From: a bacterium
GTDB taxonomy: Bacteria; CAIJMQ01; JAADFP01
DNA length: 5,740 bases
Direction: 5' to 3'
Assembly (NCBI GenBank): GCA_027021085.1
Contig: JALUVB010000279.1
Span: 1-5,740 of the forward strand
A program made the translations under genes and the position numbers. Every line of letters begins with the position of its first letter. The stretch's first letter is position 1. Below the pieces are notes generated by a model. That model made no database searches. It was not told the DNA's origin and saw nothing but the letters and a program-made list of their open reading frames with translations. Shown in pieces: positions 1-4,191 of this stretch.

Positions 1-19
1 TCCCGGGAGAAATAATAAA

Positions 20-79
20 AATGATCTCCAAACCGCATCGCTCTTCCTTATTCTCAAATTCTTAAGAATATTGGAATAA
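20..79 (+). pseudogene. 3' remnant of a paralogue of the downstream winged-helix regulator
   Basis: Seen: an open frame running in from the left edge ends in the residues ILKFLRILE followed by TAA at 77-79. The regulator at 124-396 ends in ILKFLRTLE followed by TAA, and the DNA at 51-84 matches 368-401 at 32 of 34 positions. A shorter stretch a little upstream, encoding NDLQTAS (20-40), resembles NINLKTAS in the regulator (residues 43-50). In the remnant these two blocks are almost adjacent, whereas in the intact gene about 30 codons separate them. Inference: this is the tail of a tandem duplicate that has lost the end of its recognition helix, its wing and the following segment by internal deletion. 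The upstream block is short enough that it could be chance; the 3' block is not. The start lies outside the window or is lost. Confidence 0.45.
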
Positions 80-84
80 GGAAG
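51..84 (+). repeat. 34-bp direct repeat, copy 1
   Basis: This stretch, beginning ttctcaaattctt and ending ggaataaggaag, recurs at 368-401 with only two differences (offsets 14 and 19). Both copies span the last codons, the TAA stop and a few bases beyond. Both substitutions leave the reading frame open, one being silent (TTA/TTG) and one changing Thr to Ile. The copy also supplies the TTGGAA -35 box of the regulator's promoter. Confidence 0.9.
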
Positions 85-98
85 AAATGTGGTAAAAT
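71..98 (+). promoter_or_regulatory. Promoter for the winged-helix regulator
   Basis: A -35-like TTGGAA at 71-76 is followed after 16 bp by TAAAAT at 93-98. The TGG at 90-92 directly before it makes an extended -10 element. Transcription would start near 105, giving an untranslated leader of about 19 bases that carries AGGAGA (111-116), seven bases before the ATG at 124. The spacing and the ribosome site agree with each other, so the call is fairly firm, but it rests on motif inspection only. Confidence 0.6.
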
Positions 99-123
99 AT
101 CGCAGTTCCCAGGAGAGATAAAC

Positions 124-396
124 ATGACAAAAGATTACAGGCGATTGGAAAGAATTATGAAGGGAGTGGCAAACCACCGCCGCATCCAGATTCTGGACCT
201 CCTGGAAAGACAGCCGGAGCTATCCCTCCATGAAATTTCAGAGATACTGAATATCAACCTCAAAACCGCATCTGAGCATGTAAGAAGACTGTCAATTGCA
301 GGGCTGGTAATGAAACGGTCCGCCGGCACCAGCGTGAGACACAAGTTAACCAGCCGAGGCGTATCTATTCTCAAATTCTTGAGAACATTGGAATAA
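124..396 (+). CDS. ArsR-type winged-helix DNA-binding regulator
   Basis: A 90-residue protein consisting of little more than one winged helix-turn-helix domain. Residues 5-29 (RRLERIMKGVANHRRIQILD region) give the first helices with the NHRR..IL pattern common in ArsR-like proteins. Residues 34-60 form the helix-turn-helix with recognition helix LKTASEHVRRLSIAGLV, and residues 63-76 form the basic wing, ending in a short C-terminal helix. There are no cysteines and no evident metal or ligand site, so it is unlikely to be a classical metal sensor; its signal and targets are unknown. ATG at 124 follows AGGAGA by seven bases. No partner gene is cotranscribed unless the small open frame at 407-580 is real. 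A damaged second copy lies just upstream, suggesting a gene prone to duplication. The fold assignment is strong; the role as a repressor is family knowledge only. Confidence 0.85.
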   Translation: MTKDYRRLERIMKGVANHRRIQILDLLERQPELSLHEISEILNINLKTASEHVRRLSIAGLVMKRSAGTSVRHKLTSRGVSILKFLRTLE

Positions 397-401
397 GGAA
401 G
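368..401 (+). repeat. 34-bp direct repeat, copy 2
   Basis: This is the 3' end of the intact regulator gene, including its TAA and the AAGGAAG that follows. It is the second copy of the repeat at 51-84, 317 bp downstream of it. The AAGGAAG could serve as a ribosome site for the TTG at 407. Confidence 0.9.
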
Positions 402-406
402 TTTTA

Positions 407-580
407 TTGCAGGTGGTGGGGATAGGGCACGCGGGCAGGCCAGCCCAAAAAGGGGAAGCACAAGAAACCCGAGTCTGCAAGCTCTCTTTTGGTGATATTA
501 AGTTAAAGGGCAATACCGCCCGGCAAATACGGGACGAGACAATATCGAAAACAGGCTCAAGCGGAGGTACCGAAGGCTAA
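407..580 (+). CDS. Possible small protein of unknown function (non-ATG start)
   Basis: An open frame without stops runs from 383 to TAA at 578-580. A TTG at 407 lies five bases after AAGGAAG (395-401), giving 57 residues; GTG codons at 413 and 416 are alternatives. The predicted protein is polar and basic (RPAQKGEAQETRVCKLS, then KLKGNTARQIRDETIS) and ends in a Gly/Ser-rich tail. There is no membrane segment and no domain I recognise. Its last 24 bases overlap the convergent epimerase gene. It may instead be noncoding sequence with a chance open frame: the DNA holds several short inverted repeats (GGGC/GCCC at 433-446, GGGC/GCCC at 508-521, CCCG/CGGG at 519-533). I do not assign a function. 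Confidence 0.2.
   Translation: MQVVGIGHAGRPAQKGEAQETRVCKLSFGDIKLKGNTARQIRDETISKTGSSGGTEG
501..521 (-). terminator. Weak candidate terminator after the epimerase operon
   Basis: Read on the minus strand, GGGC (521-518) pairs with GCCC (511-508) across a six-base loop and is followed by TTTAACTT. It lies about 36 bp past the stop of the minus-strand epimerase gene. The stem is only four GC pairs and the T tract is short, so this is a weak call. Confidence 0.25.
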
Positions 581-1594
581 ACGCACGGTATCCAGGTTAT
601 TTTCTATCCAGTCCACGAGTTTATCTATGCCTTCTGCCACCTTAACCTGGGGCTCCCATCCTAATTTGTCCCTGGCTTTTTTTATATCGCAGATAAATAC
701 TGCCTGGTCGCCAGGACGAGGTTCGGCAAAGGAGATGTTCGGCTTGATATTTTTTTGTTCCATTATGTCCAGTAATTCCAGGAGGGAAAGGGTGTTGTCT
801 TTTCCGCCGCCCACATTGAATATCTCTCCTTTTACTTTATCTATGTTGTCTTTGCATTTCCAGCACAGTTCTATTAAGTCGTCTATGTAAAGAAGGTCTC
901 TCACCTGTTTACCGGTGCCGTAGATGAAAAGCGGTTTCTCCAGCAGGGTGGAGATGAAGAAATGGGCTACCCAGCCCTGGTCTTCAATGCCGAATTGACG
1001 GGGGCCGTAGATACAGGATTGACGCAGAACTACTGTGTTCATGTCGTATATCCGGGCATAATCCCGCACATACTGATCTGCGCAGCCCTTGGAACAGCCG
1101 TAGGGAGAATGGAAATCCAGGAGAAAATCTTCGCTTATGCCTTCCGGGTAATCGGGAAGTATGTATCTCTTTTCTTTTTCTTCTATTCTCAGCCTTTCCA
1201 TTCCGCCATAAACTTTATTGGTGGAAGAAAAGACAAAAGGAGGGTTTATGTTTTCCTCTCTTACTGCTTCCAGTAGGTTGAATGTGCCCAGGGCATTAAT
1301 TTCAAAGTCCTTCCTGGGGTTGTCTACAGAAAGAGTAACTGCCACCTGGGCAGCAAAGTGAAAGACTGCATCCACATCTTTATTTACATGCACTATTTCC
1401 CTTACCTCGGGATAATGCCGGATATCTGTCTGGAAGAAGCGCATTTTGCCTTTCCCGCGTAGCCATTCCAGGTTCAGCCGGCTTCCCACACGCGAGAGGT
1501 CATCAGCAATTATTACTTCTCCTCCCTCTTCCAGGATTTTATGTGCCATGTTCGCCCCAATGAATCCTGCTCCGCCAAAGATTAACGCTTTCAC
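557..1594 (-). CDS. CDP-paratose 2-epimerase-like SDR (RfbE/tyvelose epimerase family)
   Basis: A 345-residue extended short-chain dehydrogenase/reductase. The NAD-binding glycine motif GGAGFIG is at residues 7-13, followed by acidic D31/D32 at the end of strand 2, which favours NAD. Residues 123-130 read SSTNKVYG; the catalytic YxxxK is Y165/K169 in HSPYGCSKG, followed by ADQYVRDYAR. Also visible are YGPRQF, DQGWVAHFF, GKQVRDLLYIDDL and a NVGGG motif. This combination is characteristic of the family of Salmonella RfbE, which converts CDP-paratose to CDP-tyvelose for O-antigen; the substrate here is inferred from similarity. Translation starts on GTG with AAGGAGG (minus strand, about 1602-1608) seven bases upstream, and the start overlaps the previous gene's TGA as GTGA, indicating translational coupling. 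The last residues (DTVRLAFGTSA) extend past the usual end of the family fold and lie over the convergent open frame at 407-580. Confidence 0.85.
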   Translation of the reverse strand: MKALIFGGAGFIGANMAHKILEEGGEVIIADDLSRVGSRLNLEWLRGKGKMRFFQTDIRHYPEVREIVHVNKDVDAVFHFAAQVAVTLSVDNPRKDFEINALGTFNLLEAVREENINPPFVFSSTNKVYGGMERLRIEEKEKRYILPDYPEGISEDFLLDFHSPYGCSKGCADQYVRDYARIYDMNTVVLRQSCIYGPRQFGIEDQGWVAHFFISTLLEKPLFIYGTGKQVRDLLYIDDLIELCWKCKDNIDKVKGEIFNVGGGKDNTLSLLELLDIMEQKNIKPNISFAEPRPGDQAVFICDIKKARDKLGWEPQVKVAEGIDKLVDWIENNLDTVRLAFGTSA

Positions 1595-2721
1595 TCTACT
1601 AACCTCCTTCCTTCAAGCTCCTGTAATGCTTTAAGAATGTTATCTTCTGGCTGTTCCTTTTGCATCCAGTAGAGTAATTCCTCCATTCCTTCCTCCAATG
1701 AGTAACGCGGTTCAAAGGAAAGGAATTTTTTTAATTTTGCTATATCAGCAATACAGTGTCGAATATCTCCTTTTCTAAATCTGCCGGTAATTTCTTCCCC
1801 CACTTCTTTTTTAAGTATTTTTTGCAGCAGACGGGAAATTTCTCCTATGCTCACCGGTTTACCCCTTCCCAGGTTGAAGACCTGGTAGTCCGCTTCTTCC
1901 TTTTCGTAAGAGAGGAAGCAGGCTTTTGCTATATCTTTCACATGAATGAAGTCCCTGGTCTGCTTTCCGTCTTCAAAGATTATGGGTGGGTTTCCGTTCA
2001 TAATGCGGGAAGAAAAAATGGCTACCACACCGGTGTAGGGATTGGAAAGGGCCTGCCGTGAGCCAAAGACATTAAAGAATCTCAATGCCACGGTGGGAAT
2101 GCCGTAAGTTTTCCCTATGAGGAGGCACATTTCTTCCTGGTCCCTCTTGGTCTGGGCATATATAGAGGTAGGGCACAGGGGTTTATCTTCCGGGGTGGGG
2201 ATAGGATGAACTACCGCTCTGCAACGGGGACATTTCATTTCCCACATTCCCTGCCTCAGATCACTGACCTCTCTTTCTACCGGGTACACCACGCCGCAGG
2301 TATCGCAGTTATAGGCACCCTCACCGTATATACTCATAGAGGAAGCCACTACTAATTTTTTAATGTTATGTTTTTCGTTTGCCAGGATATCCAGGAGTAC
2401 CGCCGTGCCTCTTACGTTTTCATCCACATACTCTTCTATTTGATACATGGACTGCCCTACGCCCACCCGGGAGGCTAAATGAAAGATTCCTTCTGTATCC
2501 GCGACAAGGGAGGAGAGCAGTTTCCTGTCCCTGATGTCTCCCTCAATGTATTCACAGGCAGGGTTAAGGTAGGAAGGTTTTTCTTTATGTACCTGGGGGT
2601 GGAAAGAGTCAAGTACTTTAACCTGGTATCCTTCTTCTGCCAGGAGGTCAACGAGGTGTGAACCAATGAATCCTGCTCCGCCAGTAACTAAAACTTTTTT
2701 CAGCACAAGAGATTTTACCAT
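1591..2721 (-). CDS. dTDP-L-rhamnose 4-epimerase-like SDR with zinc-ribbon insertion
   Basis: A 376-residue extended SDR enzyme. GGAGFIG at residues 14-20 binds NAD; the active site shows SSMSIYG (127-133) and Y188/K192 in SIYAQTK. Family-specific stretches VGVGQSMYQI (86-95), PTPEDKP (175-181), RFFNVFGSRQALSNPYTG (214-231), FEDGKQTRDFIHVKD and GDIRHCIADI (318-327) match what I know of WbiB-type dTDP-L-rhamnose 4-epimerases, which make dTDP-6-deoxy-L-talose for surface polysaccharide. Between the active-site Ser and Tyr lies an insertion with C139xxC142 and C164xxC167, a likely structural zinc ribbon. It is the first gene of a two-gene operon. The start is uncertain: no good ribosome site precedes ATG 2721, and the GTG at 2706 (residue 6) would give the 2-4 residue lead before the first strand usual in this family. 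Exact substrate is inferred. Confidence 0.82.
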   Translation of the reverse strand: MVKSLVLKKVLVTGGAGFIGSHLVDLLAEEGYQVKVLDSFHPQVHKEKPSYLNPACEYIEGDIRDRKLLSSLVADTEGIFHLASRVGVGQSMYQIEEYVDENVRGTAVLLDILANEKHNIKKLVVASSMSIYGEGAYNCDTCGVVYPVEREVSDLRQGMWEMKCPRCRAVVHPIPTPEDKPLCPTSIYAQTKRDQEEMCLLIGKTYGIPTVALRFFNVFGSRQALSNPYTGVVAIFSSRIMNGNPPIIFEDGKQTRDFIHVKDIAKACFLSYEKEEADYQVFNLGRGKPVSIGEISRLLQKILKKEVGEEITGRFRKGDIRHCIADIAKLKKFLSFEPRYSLEEGMEELLYWMQKEQPEDNILKALQELEGRRLVE

Positions 2722-2986
2722 CCGGGAGAATAATTTTCCATCTTTTTTTGCCTACGGCTTGCGAAAGGATGTCTCAGGCATCTCTTTTTTGTAAGATGTA
2801 AGAGGTGGGAAATATTTGTTGACTATCTGGGTGCCTGCTCTCCTGACGGATGTCGGGGAAGGGCAGGTGGGCATGACAGTAGAGCGGGTTATGCTTTAGG
2901 TTATTCCTGAGACAGTCTCCCAGGATTACCAGGGAACCTGGATTACCAAGATACCAACTCCCTGCTCACTTGGGGTAGTATCTCTT
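2722..2986. other. Intergenic region between the nuclease and the epimerase operon
   Basis: This 265-bp gap lies between two minus-strand genes. It holds a REP-like palindrome (2821-2880), a small dyad GAGAC-A-GTCTC (2909-2919), an inverted pair TGTCTCAGG/CCTGAGACA (2770-2778 and 2906-2914), and a 9-bp direct repeat GGATTACCA (2923-2931 and 2940-2948). I found no convincing gene, no clear -35/-10 pair for the epimerase operon and no strong terminator for the nuclease gene. A weak inverted repeat AGATAC/GTATCT (2949-2954 and 2978-2983) just past the nuclease stop lacks a T run. Confidence 0.6.
2821..2880. repeat. REP-like dispersed palindromic element
   Basis: On the + strand the element opens with a CTGGGTGCCTGC-type arm (2827-2838) and closes with GCAGGTGGGCATGACAG (2863-2879). 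Between them CCTGC (2834-2838) pairs with GCAGG (2863-2867), and GAC (2845-2847) pairs with GTC (2852-2854) at the tip. This is the layout of the common bacterial extragenic palindromes with a CTGG..TGCC arm and a GGCATGACAG arm. It is intergenic, as expected. The assignment to a repeat family is by memory of the pattern; only one copy is in the window. Confidence 0.5.
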
Positions 2987-3865
2987 TTATTGTTTACCTA
3001 CTGTAACATAGGGTCTAATATCCCGGAGCGTTTTATGCCCTACTCCCTTCACTTTGAGTAAATCATCTACGGTTTTATAGGGACGTCCTGCAATAATTCT
3101 CCTCGCAAGTACGGGGCCAATGCCCTTGATAGATTGCAGCTCTTCTGCAGTGGCAGTATTTACATTGATTAATTCTTCCGGGGAGACGGTTTTCCCCTCG
3201 ATGCGCTTTTGTATTTCCTGCAATTCCTTCTCTTCACTGCGCTGTTTAGCCCGCAATTCAGCAATTCTCTCAGGATTGCTCTCCGACCAGATGCCTATGC
3301 GTTTCAACATTGCTGAGACTTCCATGTCTCTAAGTCTCTTTATCATTTCATCGCGTGGTATGCCGTCAGGAGTTTTTCTGCCTATACCGCGCGTGCGGGC
3401 TAAGCCTTCTTTAACCAGCAAACCGGCCAGGTCATCTCCTTCTGAGGTGATAATAAACGCATACACCCGCTTCTTTGCCGACCTCCCTCCTGCATTTGCA
3501 AAAGCTGTATAAACAGTAAAAGGTCTGGCAAGTTTACTGGCAACAAAATTTTTTGCCTTGTTGCCAAAATAAGTTATACGTGCCACATCGGCCAGGCCAA
3601 AATAGCGTGCCTGTTCTTTTACCCGCCATGCATCACTCTCGGTATCCGCGGAAGTTTCAGGACAATCAATAAAATAAAGCCTCACATATTGGGTTCTTCC
3701 CCCCATTTCCACAAAGAAGCTATCTCCGTCATTTGCCGGATTATTTAACAATCTTGCCCCGGGAAATTTCTGCAAGTCAGCAGCCCGGGAAAAAGCAGTG
3801 CCTGCAAGTATCAATACCGTGGTAAGGAGTAAAGATGTAATAAGTAACCTAACCGGGCTATTCAT
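2987..3865 (-). CDS. Exported thermonuclease-like protein with C-terminal ComEA-type helix-hairpin-helix domain
   Basis: A 292-residue protein. Residues 1-28 form a signal peptide: R6 then a hydrophobic core to about residue 24, with likely cleavage after FSRA. Residues about 36-195 are a staphylococcal-nuclease fold: DGD at 46-48, R62 and D67/E70 in VRLYFIDCPET, and R133 in KKRVYAF, matching the metal ligands and arginines of the family, so catalysis is plausible. Residues 195-225 are a charged helical linker. Residues 233-287 (INVNTATAEELQSIKGIG to VKGVGHKTLRDIRPYV) carry two helix-hairpin-helix motifs as in the DNA-uptake protein ComEA, which bind DNA non-specifically. It probably cleaves DNA outside the cytoplasm, for scavenging or uptake (inference). 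ATG 3865 has only a weak AGAAAG ribosome site, but no internal Met offers an alternative that keeps the signal peptide. It is transcribed alone from its own promoter. Confidence 0.85.
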   Translation of the reverse strand: MNSPVRLLITSLLLTTVLILAGTAFSRAADLQKFPGARLLNNPANDGDSFFVEMGGRTQYVRLYFIDCPETSADTESDAWRVKEQARYFGLADVARITYFGNKAKNFVASKLARPFTVYTAFANAGGRSAKKRVYAFIITSEGDDLAGLLVKEGLARTRGIGRKTPDGIPRDEMIKRLRDMEVSAMLKRIGIWSESNPERIAELRAKQRSEEKELQEIQKRIEGKTVSPEELINVNTATAEELQSIKGIGPVLARRIIAGRPYKTVDDLLKVKGVGHKTLRDIRPYVTVGKQ

Positions 3866-3935
3866 AACTTTCTAATATTAAGGGGTGCTCCCCCGGACAG
3901 CAGCCAGGAGCCGGTACATGAGAATCATTTTTAAT

Positions 3936-3964
3936 TTTATATAGCAAAAAATATGAGGTGTCAA
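3936..3964 (-). promoter_or_regulatory. Strong sigma70-type promoter of the nuclease gene
   Basis: On the minus strand a perfect TTGACA (3964-3959) is followed after exactly 17 bp by TATAAA (3941-3936). Start of transcription would be near 3929, about 64 bases before the ATG at 3865. The -35 box sits inside a palindrome, GAGGT-gtca-ACCTC (3955-3968), which could be an operator. A small inverted repeat GCTCC/GGAGC (3887-3891 and 3907-3911) lies in the untranslated leader. Confidence 0.7.
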
Positions 3965-4013
3965 CCTCCTTTCTTCTCCCGGGTTTAACCTCTATAGTTT
4001 TCCAAAAATTTTA

Positions 4014-4022
4014 TGGTATAAT
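4014..4022 (+). promoter_or_regulatory. Extended -10 promoter of the trp leader-trpE transcript
   Basis: TGGTATAAT carries a consensus -10 hexamer (4017-4022) with the TG of an extended -10 two bases upstream. No good -35 box is seen at the usual distance, which extended -10 promoters tolerate. The predicted start near 4028-4030 is almost at the leader-peptide ATG (4031), so the leader message would be leaderless or nearly so. Confidence 0.6.
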
Positions 4023-4030
4023 TAGTGGGT

Positions 4031-4069
4031 ATGGTTTTTAGTATATACAGGTGGTGGCCTGCCCCTTAG
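4031..4069 (+). CDS. trpL: trp leader peptide (tandem Trp codons), MVFSIYRWWPAP
   Basis: A 12-codon frame, ATG at 4031 to TAG at 4067-4069, with two adjacent TGG codons at 4052-4057. Its role is not the peptide but the position of the ribosome: scarcity of charged tRNA-Trp stalls it at the TGG pair. The Trp codons end exactly where the first RNA hairpin arm begins (4058), and the stop codon lies in that hairpin's loop. This is the same geometry as the enterobacterial trp leader, whose peptide also carries tandem Trp. It sits directly upstream of trpE. There is no clear ribosome site (only GTGGG at 4025-4029), consistent with a near-leaderless start; an in-frame GTG at 4025 is an alternative start. 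The peptide is far too short for routine gene calling. Confidence 0.85.
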   Translation: MVFSIYRWWPAP

Positions 4070-4116
4070 TCGTTATGGGGTAGGTCTCCAGAAATCAGGA
4101 CCGTGAGAGCCTCTCC
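4058..4116 (+). promoter_or_regulatory. Trp attenuator: pause hairpin (1:2) and competing antiterminator (2:3)
   Basis: Segment 1 (4058-4065, CCTGCCCC) pairs with segment 2 (4077-4084, GGGGTAGG) in eight continuous pairs around an 11-base loop that holds the leader stop codon. Segment 2 can instead pair with segment 3: 4078-4088 against 4105-4116, ten pairs with one mismatch (4081/4113) and one bulge (G4109). Segment 3 is also the 5' arm of the terminator, so 2:3 and 3:4 exclude each other. A ribosome stalled on the Trp codons would cover segment 1 and free segment 2 to form the antiterminator; a ribosome reaching the TAG would cover segment 2 and allow termination. Pairings are read from the sequence; the mechanism is the known one for trp leaders. 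Confidence 0.82.
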
Positions 4117-4169
4117 ATAGCGGCTCCCGCGGTGTATGCCGTGGGGTAGAGATGCCTCGCGGTTTTTTT
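4101..4169 (+). terminator. Attenuator terminator (3:4 hairpin plus T7)
   Basis: The 5' arm CCGTGAGaGC (4101-4110) pairs with GCCTCGCGG (4154-4162) in nine pairs with one bulged A. CTCT (4111-4114) continues with AGAG (4148-4151). An inner hairpin joins 4125-4132 to 4139-4146 with a six-base loop. Seven T (4163-4169) follow immediately. The structure ends 22 bases before the trpE start codon, so termination here would silence trpE. Confidence 0.85.
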
Positions 4170-4191
4170 ATTTTAGCTTAGGAGCATTAAA

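Noticed and set aside
135-461. 108-residue minus-strand open frame over the regulator
   Set aside because: It is antisense to the winged-helix gene, which has a good promoter and ribosome site; the minus frame has neither.
397-580. Group II intron end or retroelement
   Set aside because: There is no GUGYG 5' end, no domain V-like hairpin and no reverse transcriptase gene in the window.
962-1276. 104-residue + strand open frame
   Set aside because: It lies wholly opposite the RfbE-like gene, whose motifs are unambiguous, and its translation has no recognisable domain or ribosome site.
2766-2790. Plus-strand terminator GATG-loop-CATC followed by TCTTTTTT
   Set aside because: The stem is only four pairs and no + strand gene ends nearby.
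2948-2983. Terminator for the nuclease gene
   Set aside because: AGATAC and GTATCT can pair just past the stop, but the stem is AT-rich with a long interrupted interior and no T run follows on the minus strand.
3120-3512. 130-residue + strand open frame
   Set aside because: It is opposite the nuclease gene, which has clear catalytic and helix-hairpin-helix motifs.
4020-4170. Riboswitch or free small RNA before trpE
   Set aside because: The folded stretch matches no riboswitch core I know, and every arm has a role in the leader-peptide attenuator.
4020-4190. T-box or TRAP-type control of trpE
   Set aside because: There is no T-box antiterminator motif (AGGGTGGNACCGCG) and no run of GAG/UAG triplets spaced as in TRAP sites. 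The tandem Trp codons and competing hairpins explain the leader better.
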